Part shown: positions 45,655 to 54,765 of the stretch, one piece after another
How the letters are laid out: each line of letters opens with the position of its first letter
Numbering within the stretch: position 1 is the first letter of the stretch
From: Pseudomonas putida
GTDB lineage: Bacteria > Pseudomonadota > Gammaproteobacteria > Pseudomonadales > Pseudomonadaceae
Length of the DNA: 64,000 bases
Assembly (NCBI RefSeq): GCF_003228315.1
Contig: NZ_CP029693.1
Location: forward strand, 620,001-684,000
Direction: 5' to 3'
Translations under genes and position numbers: made by a program
Notes under the pieces: generated by a model
What the model was told of the DNA's origin: nothing
The model's database searches: none
Seen by the model: the letters and a program-made list of their open reading frames with translations, nothing else

Positions 45655-46761
45655 ATGTGTTCGTATAAAAATAATTATTTGCAGCTGGCCTGTGGTGTGG
45701 TGTTGAGCGTGTTGCAAGGCGTCAGCTTCGCAGCCGATTACGTCGATGTACTGGACTTGCCCGCCCGGGTCAGTGCCTTGTCCGTCAACAGCCCGTTGTC
45801 CGGCATGACCCGCGCAGGTTCGCGGGTGATCAGCGTCGGCCAGCGCGGCCATATTCTGTTTTCCGATGATTCAGGGTTGCACTGGCAACAGGCCTCGGTG
45901 CCGGTCAGTGCCGACCTTACTGCCGTGAATTTCCCGACCGCGAGCCAAGGCTGGGCGGTGGGCAATGACGGCGTGGTGCTGCACAGCAGCGATGCCGGCG
46001 CGACCTGGCAAAAACAACTCGACGGTCGCCAGATCGGCAGCTTGCTGATCGAACATTACTCGGCTCTGGCCAAGGCAGAGCCGAACAACGAGCAATGGCC
46101 CCAGTTGGCCACGGAAGGCCAACGTTTAATGGATCAAGGCGCGGACAAACCGCTGCTCGACGTCTGGTTCGCCAATGAAAAAACCGGCTATGTGGTCGGC
46201 GTGTTCAATCTGATCCTGCGCACCGACGATGGCGGCCAGACCTGGACGCCGTTCCAGGACCGCACCGATAACCCGCAGGGTTTCCACCTCAATGCCATCG
46301 CCTCAACGGGTGATGCGCTGTACATCGCCGGCGAGCAGGGTCTGTTGCTCAAGTGGGACGACAGTGCGCAACGCTTCACTGCCGTAGAGACGCCGTATCA
46401 GGGCAGCTTCTTCGGTGTGCTCGGCAAGCCCGGCGAAGTGCTGGTCTACGGCCTGCGCGGCAACGTGCTGCGCAGCAGCGATGGCGGCCAGAGCTGGGCC
46501 GCCCTGGACAGCGGCCTGCACCTGAGCATCACCGCGGGGCTGATCGATGCCGCTGGTCACTACCGCCTGTTCACCCAGGGCGGGCAGATGCTGGTCAGCC
46601 AGGGGCAGGGCGCGCAGATGCACCTGGTGCAGCAGTCGGCTCCAGCGCCGGTCGCCGGTGCCACCCAGGCCGCCGACGGCCAGCTGGTGCTGGCGGGCAG
46701 CCGTGGCGCCCGCACACTGCCAGTCGCACCTGTCCCCAAAGCCGCCGCCATCGAACCCTAA
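45655..46761 (+). CDS. YCF48-like exported beta-propeller protein
   Basis: 368 residues from the ATG at 45655, preceded by AGAGGA; the longer frame lacks a good site. A signal peptide (LACGVVLSVLQGVSFA) is followed by a YCF48/BNR-type propeller: repeats of the form S-x-D-x-G-x-x-W recur at SDDSGLHWQQA, SSDAGATWQKQ, TDDGGQTWTPF and SSDGGQSWAAL. In this gene neighbourhood such proteins accompany an MMPL/RND transporter and DUF1302/DUF1329 proteins, so it probably acts as a periplasmic partner of the transporter encoded 16 bases downstream. Confidence 0.9.
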   Translation: MCSYKNNYLQLACGVVLSVLQGVSFAADYVDVLDLPARVSALSVNSPLSGMTRAGSRVISVGQRGHILFSDDSGLHWQQASVPVSADLTAVNFPTASQGWAVGNDGVVLHSSDAGATWQKQLDGRQIGSLLIEHYSALAKAEPNNEQWPQLATEGQRLMDQGADKPLLDVWFANEKTGYVVGVFNLILRTDDGGQTWTPFQDRTDNPQGFHLNAIASTGDALYIAGEQGLLLKWDDSAQRFTAVETPYQGSFFGVLGKPGEVLVYGLRGNVLRSSDGGQSWAALDSGLHLSITAGLIDAAGHYRLFTQGGQMLVSQGQGAQMHLVQQSAPAPVAGATQAADGQLVLAGSRGARTLPVAPVPKAAAIEP

Positions 46762-46777
46762 GAGCGAGAACCCAGAC

Positions 46778-49297
46778 ATGGGCAATATCAAACAAGACGC
46801 CATGCCGGTGATCCGCGACCTGCGCGATTTCGACCAGCGCTCCGGCAACCTTCTGGAACGCCTGGTGTTCAACTTCCGCCCGCTGTTCATGCTGCTGATG
46901 GCGCTGACCACGGTGCTGCTGGGCTACATGGCGATCACCCGCCTGGAGCTGCGCCCCAGCTTCGAAAAAATGATTCCGCAGAGCCAGCCCTACATCCAGA
47001 ACTTCCTGGAAAACCGCGCCTCGTTGCGCGGCCTGGGCAACTCGGTGCGGGTGGTGGTGGAGAACACCCATGGCGATATTTTCGACCCCGAATACCTGGA
47101 CGTGCTCAAGCAGGTCAACGATCAACTATTCCTCACCGACGGCGTCGACCGCGCCTGGATGAAGTCGCTGTGGAGCCCGGGCGTGCGCTGGACCGAAGTC
47201 ACCGAGGACGGTTTCCAGGGCGGTCCGGTGATGCCCGACACCTATTCGGGCAAGCCGGAGCAGATCGAGCAGTTGCGCCAGAACATCGCCCGCGCGGGTC
47301 TTGTGGGCAGCCTTGTGGCCAGCGACTTCAAGTCGAGCATGCTGGTGGTGCCGCTGCTGGACAAGGCCGCCGCCGGTGGCCAGCGCATCAACTACCACGC
47401 CTTTTCGCAGATGCTCGAAGAGCAGCTGCGCGACAAGATCGAATTCGCCGGTGACGCTTCGGCGCGCAAGTCAGGCGAGGAGGGCAAGGGTCCGTACAAG
47501 GTACGTGTGATCGGTTTCGCCAAGCTGATGGGCGACCTGATCGACGGCCTGATCCAGGTGATGATGTTCTTCGGCCTGGCCGTGGTCACCTCGCTGGTGA
47601 TCATTTATGCCTACACCCGGTGCGTGCGCAGTACCTTGCTGGTGGTCGGCTGCTCGCTGATCGCGGTGGTCTGGCAACTGGGCATCGTCGCCTGGCTGGG
47701 CTACGCCATCGATCCGTATTCGGTGCTGGTGCCATTCCTGATCTTCGCCATCGGCGTGTCCCACGCGGCGCAGAAGATGAACGGCATCATGCAGGACATC
47801 GCCCGGGGCACCCACAAGCTGATCGCCGCGCGCTACACCTTCCGCCGCCTGTTCATTGCCGGGGTCACGGCGCTACTGGCCGACGCCGTGGGCTTTGCGG
47901 TGCTGATGCTGATCGACATCCCGGTGATCCAGGACCTGGCGATCACCGCCAGCATCGGCGTCGCGGTGTTGATCTTCACCTCGCTGCTGCTGATGCCGGT
48001 GGCGCTGTCCTACATCGGCGTCGGCGCCAAGGCCGCCGAGCGCGCGCTGAAAATCGACACCCGTGCCGAGAAGAGCAAAGGCTTCGGCCGCTTGTGGGAC
48101 CTGCTCGACCGCTTCACCACCGCCAAATGGGCGACCGCCGCCGTGCTGGTAGCAACGCTGATGGGCGTCGGCGGTTTCGTGGTCAGCCAGCAGCTGAAGA
48201 TCGGCGACCTGGAAAGCGGGGCGCCGGAGCTGCGCGCCGACTCGCGCTACAACCGCGACAACGCCTACATCACCAGTCACTACGCGCTGTCCAGCGACCT
48301 GTTCGCGGTGATGATCAAGACCGCGCCCGAAGGCTGTCTGAACTATAAGACCCTGATCCTCGCCGACCGCCTGGCCTGGGAGCTGCAGCAGTATCCGGGC
48401 GTGCAGGCCACCGCTTCGCTGGTCAACGCGGTACGGCAGATCACCGCCGGCACCTACGAAGGCAACCCCAAGCTCAACAGCATCCAGCGCAACCAGGACG
48501 TGCTCAACTACGCCGCCCAGCAAGCCTCGGTGAACTCGCCGGAGCTGTTCAACACCGACTGCTCGCTGATGCCGGTGATCACCTTCCTCAAGGACCACAA
48601 GGCCGAAACCCTCGACGCCGTGGTGGCGATCGCCGACAAGTTCGCCCGCGAGAACAGCACCCCGGATCGGCAGTTCCTGCTGGCCGCCGGCAGCGCCGGG
48701 ATCGAGGCGGCGACCAACATCGTGGTGCGCGAAGCCAACCACACCATGCTGCTCTACGTGTACGCGGCAGTGACGCTGTTCTGCCTGATCACCTTCCGCA
48801 GCTGGCGGGCCACGCTGGTGGCGCTGCTGCCGCTGGTGCTGACTTCGATCCTCTGCGAGGCGCTGATGGTGGCGATGGGCATCGGCGTGAAGGTCGCGAC
48901 CCTGCCGGTGATCGCCCTCGGCGTCGGCATCGGCGTGGACTACGCCTTGTATCTCTTGAGCGTGCAATTGCACTTCCAGCGCCAGGGTTTGCCGCTGTCC
49001 CAGGCCTATCGCAACGCCGTGTCCTTCACCGGGCGAGTAGTGGGGCTGGTGGGCATCACCCTGGCCGCCGGCGTGGTGTGCTGGGTCTGGTCGCCGATCA
49101 AGTTCCAGGCCGACATGGGCATCCTGCTGACCTTCATGTTCCTGTGGAACATGCTCGGTGCGCTGATCCTGATTCCGGCGCTGTCGTACTTCCTGCTGCG
49201 CGAAAAGGTGCCTGCCACTGGTGCCGTTGCAACCCCCGACAACATTGAAACCACTGAACGTCCGGGCGTACCTCATGCCCTGACCACTTCCGAGTAA
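46778..49297 (+). CDS. MMPL/RND superfamily transporter
   Basis: 839 residues from the ATG at 46778; a longer frame overlapping the upstream gene is rejected. Two halves each have one N-terminal helix, a periplasmic domain and a bundle of five to six helices. The proton-relay motif is seen in ALGVGIGVDYALYLLSVQLHF in the second half and its counterpart in the first (LVPFLIFAIGVSHAAQKMNG). This is the lipid-type RND layout (MmpL, HpnN) without adaptor or OprM partners. It probably moves a hydrophobic molecule with the YCF48-like, DUF1302 and DUF1329 proteins of the same operon. Confidence 0.93.
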   Translation: MGNIKQDAMPVIRDLRDFDQRSGNLLERLVFNFRPLFMLLMALTTVLLGYMAITRLELRPSFEKMIPQSQPYIQNFLENRASLRGLGNSVRVVVENTHGDIFDPEYLDVLKQVNDQLFLTDGVDRAWMKSLWSPGVRWTEVTEDGFQGGPVMPDTYSGKPEQIEQLRQNIARAGLVGSLVASDFKSSMLVVPLLDKAAAGGQRINYHAFSQMLEEQLRDKIEFAGDASARKSGEEGKGPYKVRVIGFAKLMGDLIDGLIQVMMFFGLAVVTSLVIIYAYTRCVRSTLLVVGCSLIAVVWQLGIVAWLGYAIDPYSVLVPFLIFAIGVSHAAQKMNGIMQDIARGTHKLIAARYTFRRLFIAGVTALLADAVGFAVLMLIDIPVIQDLAITASIGVAVLIFTSLLLMPVALSYIGVGAKAAERALKIDTRAEKSKGFGRLWDLLDRFTTAKWATAAVLVATLMGVGGFVVSQQLKIGDLESGAPELRADSRYNRDNAYITSHYALSSDLFAVMIKTAPEGCLNYKTLILADRLAWELQQYPGVQATASLVNAVRQITAGTYEGNPKLNSIQRNQDVLNYAAQQASVNSPELFNTDCSLMPVITFLKDHKAETLDAVVAIADKFARENSTPDRQFLLAAGSAGIEAATNIVVREANHTMLLYVYAAVTLFCLITFRSWRATLVALLPLVLTSILCEALMVAMGIGVKVATLPVIALGVGIGVDYALYLLSVQLHFQRQGLPLSQAYRNAVSFTGRVVGLVGITLAAGVVCWVWSPIKFQADMGILLTFMFLWNMLGALILIPALSYFLLREKVPATGAVATPDNIETTERPGVPHALTTSE

Positions 49298-49304
49298 GCC
49301 AACA

Positions 49305-51083
49305 ATGTCTGACTACAAAGCACCCCTGCGCGACATGCGCTTCGTACTCAACGAGGTTTTCCAGGTATCGCGGCTATGGGCCAGCATGCCCGGCCTGGCC
49401 GAGGTGATCGACGAAGAAACCGCCGCCGCGATCCTCGAAGAGGCCGGCAAGATCACCGGTGAAGTCATCGCACCGTTGAACCGCCCCAGCGACGAACAGG
49501 GCTGCACCTGGAGCAAGGACACCGTCAACGCGCCAGAGGGCTTTGCCCAGGCGTACCAGGCATTTGCCGAGGGTGGTTGGGTCGGTGTCGGTGGCGACCC
49601 GCGATTCGGTGGGATGGGCATGCCCAAGGCCATCTCCGCGCAGGTGGAAGAAATGGTCAACGCGGCCAGCCTGTCGTTCGGCCTGTACCCGATGCTGACG
49701 GCAGGCGCCTGCCTGTCGATCAACGCTCACGCCAGTGAGGAACTGAAAGCCGCTTACCTGCCGAACATGTACGCCGGCACCTGGACCGGTTCCATGTGCC
49801 TGACCGAAGCCCACGCCGGCACCGACCTGGGCATGATTCGTACCCGCGCCGAACCCCAGGCCGACGGCAGCTACAAGGTCAGCGGCAGCAAGATCTTCAT
49901 CACCGGTGGCGAGCAGGACCTGACCGAAAACATCATCCACCTGGTGCTGGCGCGCTTGCCGGATGCACCGGCCGGACCCAAGGGCATCTCGCTGTTCCTG
50001 GTGCCCAAGGTGCTGGTCAATGCCGACGGATCCCTGGGCGAACGCAATTCGCTGTACTGCGGCTCCATCGAACACAAGATGGGCATCAAGGCTTCGGCCA
50101 CCTGCGTGATGAACTTCGACGGTGCCACTGGCTGGCTCGTCGACGCGCCGAACAAAGGCCTGGCGGCGATGTTCACCATGATGAACTACGAGCGTCTGGG
50201 CGTTGGCATTCAGGGCCTGGCCCAGGGTGAGCGCTCCTACCAGAACGCCGTGGCGTATGCCCAGGATCGCATCCAGAGCCGTGCGCCCACCGGCGCGCAG
50301 CACAAGGACAAGGCCGCCGACCCGATCATCGTGCACCCGGACGTGCGCCGCATGCTGCTGACCATGAAGGCCTTGAACGAAGGGGGTCGCGCGTTCTCCA
50401 GCTACGTCGCCTTGCAACTGGACACCGCCAAGTACAGCGATGACGCCACCACTCGCAATCGCGCCCAGGAACTGGTGGCGCTGTTGACCCCGGTGGCCAA
50501 GGCCTTCCTGACTGACATGGGCCTGGAAACCACCTTGCACGGGCAGATGGTCTTTGGCGGCCACGGCTACATTCGCGAGTGGGGCCAGGAGCAATTGGTG
50601 CGTGATGTGCGCATCACCCAGATCTATGAAGGCACCAACGGCATCCAGTCCCTCGACCTGGCCGGGCGCAAGATCGTCGGCAGCGGCGGGGCGCTTTACC
50701 GTCTGTTCGCTTCGGAAATTCGCAACTTCTCCGCCAACGCCGGCGCCAATCTGGGCGAGTTCACCAAACCGTTGAACGCAGCGGTGGATGTGCTCGACGA
50801 ACTGACCCACTGGCTGCTGGATCGCGCCCAACACAACCCGAATGAGGTCGGCGCGGCCTCGGTCGAGTACCTGCACGTGTTCGGCTACACCGCCTATGCC
50901 TACATGTGGGCGATGATGGCCAAGGCCGCCCTCGATGCGGACTCCACGGATGATTTCTACTCCAGCAAACTGGCCACCGCGCGTTTCTACTTTGCCCGCC
51001 TGCTGCCGCGTATCCACTCGCTGAGCGCTACGGCCAAGGCCGGCAGTGATTGCCTCTTCGCGCTGCAAGCCGATCAGTTCTGA
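49305..51083 (+). CDS. Acyl-CoA dehydrogenase, long DmdC-like type
   Basis: 592 residues, longer than the usual 380-400 because of extra N- and C-terminal parts, as in 3-methylthiopropionyl-CoA dehydrogenase (DmdC) and similar enzymes. Marks are MCLTEAHAGTDLGMIRTRAEP (flavin-binding), FITGGEQD, NYERLGVGIQGLAQGERSYQNAV and VFGGHGYIREWGQEQLVRDVRITQIYEGTNGIQ with the catalytic Glu in YEGTNG. It makes an alpha,beta-double bond in an acyl-CoA. Seven bases separate it from the RND gene, so they are co-translated. The acyl chain is unknown. Confidence 0.94.
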   Translation: MSDYKAPLRDMRFVLNEVFQVSRLWASMPGLAEVIDEETAAAILEEAGKITGEVIAPLNRPSDEQGCTWSKDTVNAPEGFAQAYQAFAEGGWVGVGGDPRFGGMGMPKAISAQVEEMVNAASLSFGLYPMLTAGACLSINAHASEELKAAYLPNMYAGTWTGSMCLTEAHAGTDLGMIRTRAEPQADGSYKVSGSKIFITGGEQDLTENIIHLVLARLPDAPAGPKGISLFLVPKVLVNADGSLGERNSLYCGSIEHKMGIKASATCVMNFDGATGWLVDAPNKGLAAMFTMMNYERLGVGIQGLAQGERSYQNAVAYAQDRIQSRAPTGAQHKDKAADPIIVHPDVRRMLLTMKALNEGGRAFSSYVALQLDTAKYSDDATTRNRAQELVALLTPVAKAFLTDMGLETTLHGQMVFGGHGYIREWGQEQLVRDVRITQIYEGTNGIQSLDLAGRKIVGSGGALYRLFASEIRNFSANAGANLGEFTKPLNAAVDVLDELTHWLLDRAQHNPNEVGAASVEYLHVFGYTAYAYMWAMMAKAALDADSTDDFYSSKLATARFYFARLLPRIHSLSATAKAGSDCLFALQADQF

Positions 51084-51104
51084 TAGAACAAGGAACCTTT
51101 AATA

Positions 51105-52748
51105 ATGATGGCGACAAAAATAATTCCGCCCGCCGAAGGCGCTTATGCCTACCCCTTGCTGATCAAGCAATTGCTGCTCTCCGGCGTGCGCTATGAGCCA
51201 GGTCGGGAAATCGTCTACGCCGACAAACTGCGCTACAGCTACCAGACCCTCAACCAGCGTATCCGTCGCCTGGCCAATGCGCTGACCGCCGCCGGGGTCA
51301 AAGCCGGTGACACCGTGGCCTTGCTCGACTGGGACAGCCATCGCTACCTGGAATGCTTCTTCGCCGTGCCGATGATCGGTGCGGTGCTGCACACGGTGAA
51401 CATTCGCCTGTCGCCGGAGCAGGTGCTGTTCACCATGAACCACGCCGAGGACGATCTGGTGCTGGTGCATGACGACTTCGTGCCGCTGCTCGAGCAGATT
51501 CAGGATCGGCTCACCACCGTCAAAGGCTACGTCCAGCTCAGCGACAACGGCGCCGCCGATACCTCGCTGCCTGTGGTTGGCGAGTACGAGCAATTGCTGG
51601 AGCAGGCTTCGGATCAGTACGACTTCCCCGATTTTGACGAAAACTCGGTGGCGACCCTGTTCTACACCACCGGTACCACGGGTGACCCGAAAGGCGTGTA
51701 CTTCAGCCATCGGCAACTGGTGCTGCACACCCTCAATGCCGTGGGCAGCCTCGGCGTCTATCAGGGCCAGCCGTTGCTGCGTTCCGACGACGTGTACATG
51801 CCGATCACGCCGATGTTCCACGTGCATGCCTGGGGCGTGCCGTATGTGGCGACACTGATAGGGCTCAAGCAGGTTTATCCGGGTCGTTACGAGCCCAACA
51901 GCCTGGTGCGATTGTTCCGCGAAGAGAAGGTCAGCTTCTCCCATTGCGTGCCGACCATTCTGCAAATGATCCTGAACTGCGAGGAGGGTTCGAAGACCCG
52001 CTTCGACGGCTGGAAAATCCTCATTGGCGGCAGCGCGCTACCTTTGGGTCTCGCCACGGAAGCCAGCAACAGAGGCATGGTGATGCACGCCGGTTACGGC
52101 ATGTCGGAAACTTGCCCGCTGCTGTGCCTCACCTACCTGCGTGATGAAGACCGCGCCAAGCCCATGTCGGAACAGTTGCCAAGCCGGGTCAAGACCGGCA
52201 CGCCCATCCCGATGGTCGATTTGCGCATCGTCGACGCCAGCGGCAACGACGTGGCCCATGACGGCGAATCCCTGGGCGAAATCGTGGTGCGCGCACCGTG
52301 GCTGACCCAGGGCTATCTGAAGTCAGCGGAAAAAGGCGCCGAGCTGTGGGAGGGCGGCTGGCTGCACACCGGCGACATGGCCTCGATCGACCCGCAGGGC
52401 GGGGTGGAGATCAAGGACCGGATCAAGGATGTGATCAAGACCGGCGGCGAATGGATCAGCTCCCTGGAACTGGAAAGCCTGATCAGCGAACACCCGGCGG
52501 TGTCGTCCGTCGCGGTGGTCGGTATCGCCGACGAGCAGTGGGGCGAACGCCCGATGGCCATGGTGGTGTGCGAGGCGGGGCAATACCTGGACCGCAAACT
52601 GCTGGAAGCGCACCTGCAAGCCTTCGTCGACGGCGGGCGGATCAACAAGTGGGCGATCCCCAAGCAGTTCAAGTTCGTCACCGAAATCCCCAAGACCAGC
52701 GTTGGCAAGATCAACAAGAAGCTGATTCGCGAGACCGAGTCGGGCTGA
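51105..52748 (+). CDS. AMP-forming acyl-CoA ligase (AlkK/DmdB-like)
   Basis: 547 residues of the ANL superfamily. The P-loop is LFYTTGTTGDPKGVYFSHRQ, followed by the core motifs HAGYGMSETCPLL, GWLHTGDMASIDPQGGVEIKDR-type segment GDMASID and the C-terminal GEWISSLELES with the catalytic Lys near KTSVGKINKK. Sequence and length place it with medium-chain fatty acid and methylthiopropionate ligases. It would convert the incoming acid to its CoA ester for the dehydrogenase encoded just upstream. Last gene of the operon; a REP doublet follows. Confidence 0.94.
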   Translation: MMATKIIPPAEGAYAYPLLIKQLLLSGVRYEPGREIVYADKLRYSYQTLNQRIRRLANALTAAGVKAGDTVALLDWDSHRYLECFFAVPMIGAVLHTVNIRLSPEQVLFTMNHAEDDLVLVHDDFVPLLEQIQDRLTTVKGYVQLSDNGAADTSLPVVGEYEQLLEQASDQYDFPDFDENSVATLFYTTGTTGDPKGVYFSHRQLVLHTLNAVGSLGVYQGQPLLRSDDVYMPITPMFHVHAWGVPYVATLIGLKQVYPGRYEPNSLVRLFREEKVSFSHCVPTILQMILNCEEGSKTRFDGWKILIGGSALPLGLATEASNRGMVMHAGYGMSETCPLLCLTYLRDEDRAKPMSEQLPSRVKTGTPIPMVDLRIVDASGNDVAHDGESLGEIVVRAPWLTQGYLKSAEKGAELWEGGWLHTGDMASIDPQGGVEIKDRIKDVIKTGGEWISSLELESLISEHPAVSSVAVVGIADEQWGERPMAMVVCEAGQYLDRKLLEAHLQAFVDGGRINKWAIPKQFKFVTEIPKTSVGKINKKLIRETESG

Positions 52749-52765
52749 AAAGCTTGATCCAACCC

Positions 52766-52865
52766 CTGTAGGAGCGAGCCTGCTCGCGAAAAACGCCCAG
52801 ACGACGCGATCCTTCAGACAAGGCGCGTAATCGTTGACGTCCATCGCGAGCAGGCTCGCTCCTAC
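52766..52865. repeat. REP doublet (BIME), subtype A, minus orientation
   Basis: Inverted REP cores at 52766-52789 and 52842-52865. The left core lacks the final ATGG. It closes the 41.4-52.7 kb operon. Confidence 0.94.
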
Positions 52866-52952
52866 AAAGGTAATGCGAGCCTGGTGTGGCTGAAACATTG
52901 ACGCAACAAAGGCCCCGTAGCATTCGCCTCACCAAATCAGAAGGGATCCAGG

Positions 52953-53168
52953 ATGAATCGGCCATCGAGAAGCTTGCGCAAACTGCTTGATTCTGTCGCC
53001 AGCAATAATGAAGCGGCGGCGCTGGACGTGATGCGTGCCAGCGAGCAGCTCAAGGATGAGGTATTGCGTCAACGGCTGCTCAACCTGATTCATCGCCTCA
53101 ACCAGGACGCCATCGACTTGCGCATGGCGCGGGACGAGATTCAGGGCGGCGTCATCAAACTCGCCTGA
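52953..53168 (+). CDS. Small protein of unknown function
   Basis: 71 residues, ATG at 52953 with AGAAGGGA upstream. It is all-helical in appearance, highly charged, with a heptad-like pattern (RRSLRKLLDSVASNNEAAALDVMRASEQ is the amphipathic half, without Cys or aromatic residues). No signal peptide. It has codon use like its neighbours and its own gap on both sides, so it is probably a real gene. I do not recognise a family. Confidence 0.6.
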   Translation: MNRPSRSLRKLLDSVASNNEAAALDVMRASEQLKDEVLRQRLLNLIHRLNQDAIDLRMARDEIQGGVIKLA

Positions 53169-53198
53169 CATTCCCCACGGACTCGGGCCGCGGATGAT

Positions 53199-54518
53199 TC
53201 AAAAGTGCCCGAAATTGAGCGGGTACTCGACCACGATGTAGATCCGGTCGATGTCATCCCCGGCCTGAGCGCTGTTGGCCCGATGGGTCACTTGGGACAG
53301 TTTCACTGACAAATCCTTTGCCGGGCCTGACTGCACGACGTAGTGCAGATCGATATCCCGCTCCCAATGGCGTCCGCCATCCCCTTGTTGCGGGACGAAC
53401 TGACCGGTATCCGGATCGAACGGGTTGTACGCACCCCCTTGCGGTGCATGGGTGCCGTCAATGCCGCGACCGGTCACATAACGGGTCATGAACGTCAGGC
53501 CGGGAATGCCGAAGGCGCCCATGTCGAGGTCGTAGCGCGCCTGCCACGAACGCTCGCCGGGGCCGTTGAAGTCGGCGTATTTGATGGAGTTGGCGAGGTA
53601 GATCGAATCGCCCCCGACAAAGTCGAACGGCGTGTCACCGTGGATCTTTTGATAGGCCAGGGTGAAGCCCTGGGCCCCGACCTTGTATTTCCCCGACAGG
53701 CTATAGGCGGTGTTATCAATCGTCCCGGCCGCAGCGTCGCCGTAATCCCGGGTGTGGTAGACATTGCCGTCGATAAAGAACCCGGATTGCGTCAGGTGCA
53801 GGTTGGCGTAGTACTGCCGCCAGGTTTCGCTCAGCTCCGAGGCGTACAGCGCACCGCCCACCGGCTGGTCTTCGAACAATTGCGCGCCAAGGAAGCTGAT
53901 GCCGCCGGTATCGGTGCTCACCCCGTAGCCGGTGAAGTCACCTTTGCCGGTCGACGCGTCCTGGTTCTTGAAGGCGGTGAAATGCCCGGCCTGCACATGC
54001 ACAGCGTCCGACTCACGGCTGTCGAACAGAAAACCCGTGGCGTATTCCGGTTGCAGACGCTTGTCAGCGGTGTCGAACACTGGGGTTTCCACGGTCATCT
54101 CACCGTAGGCCAAGGTGGTTTTTGACGCGCGCAGTTTCAGCGCGCCACCGGCGCTGGAGTAGTCGCTGTCACTGCGACCATCCGAGTCCAGCGGCAACAG
54201 GCCCGTGCCCGAATGCCCCTTGCCGCCGTCGAGCTTCACACCGAGAAAACCGTGGGCATCAATGCCGAAGCCAACGGTGCCTGGCGTGAAACCGGAGGCA
54301 AACGAAGCGATGAACCCTTGGGCCCATTCCTGCTTGTAGTTCTTGTTCGCCGGGGTTGGGGAGCGGTAGTCGCTTTGCAGGAAGAAGTTGCGGTTCAGGA
54401 CGTTGAGTGACGAACCCTCCATGAAGCCTTGAGCTTCGGGTTCACTGGCCATGGCTGTCCCGGTGGCGGCCGGGAGGAGTAAAAGCAGCCAGTAAGTGGC
54501 TCGCGGTTCAAATGGCAT
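53199..54518 (-). CDS. OprD family outer-membrane porin
   Basis: 439 residues. The signal peptide (YWLLLLLPAATGTAMA) is followed by the OprD mark GFMEGSSLNVLNRNFFLQSDYR. The rest is an 18-strand barrel pattern ending IYIVVEYPLNFGHF with terminal Phe. Family members let small carboxylates, amino acids or peptides cross the outer membrane. It lies next to the AraC regulon but on the opposite strand and without the shared repeat site, so a link is not supported by the sequence. Confidence 0.95.
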   Translation of the reverse strand: MPFEPRATYWLLLLLPAATGTAMASEPEAQGFMEGSSLNVLNRNFFLQSDYRSPTPANKNYKQEWAQGFIASFASGFTPGTVGFGIDAHGFLGVKLDGGKGHSGTGLLPLDSDGRSDSDYSSAGGALKLRASKTTLAYGEMTVETPVFDTADKRLQPEYATGFLFDSRESDAVHVQAGHFTAFKNQDASTGKGDFTGYGVSTDTGGISFLGAQLFEDQPVGGALYASELSETWRQYYANLHLTQSGFFIDGNVYHTRDYGDAAAGTIDNTAYSLSGKYKVGAQGFTLAYQKIHGDTPFDFVGGDSIYLANSIKYADFNGPGERSWQARYDLDMGAFGIPGLTFMTRYVTGRGIDGTHAPQGGAYNPFDPDTGQFVPQQGDGGRHWERDIDLHYVVQSGPAKDLSVKLSQVTHRANSAQAGDDIDRIYIVVEYPLNFGHF

Positions 54519-54616
54519 GAGCGATATTTTCCAGTGCCGGTCAGGTACATGACGGAGCGGGTATTGTCCCGGCTATCTGGAGCACGGCGATTGTATGAAT
54601 GTGCCCACTCTGTAGG

Positions 54617-54717
54617 TGTAGGAGCGAGCATGCTCGCGATGAACCCGAGAACGCCACGGGGTGTCAGGCCCCCCGCGTCATCGTTGACGACCATCGCGAG
54701 CAGGCTCGCTCCTACAG
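54617..54717. repeat. REP doublet (BIME), subtype A, minus orientation
   Basis: Inverted REP cores at 54617-54642 (with GCATGCTCG variant) and 54692-54717, between the divergent porin and diguanylate cyclase genes. Confidence 0.94.
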
Positions 54718-54765
54718 TTATGGCGCCGGGCTACACTTTCTCGATCCGTTTGACGGAATCCATGT

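Noticed and set aside
49374..51068. 564-codon minus-strand frame opposite the acyl-CoA dehydrogenase
   Set aside because: Antisense shadow; the sense frame has the full family signature.
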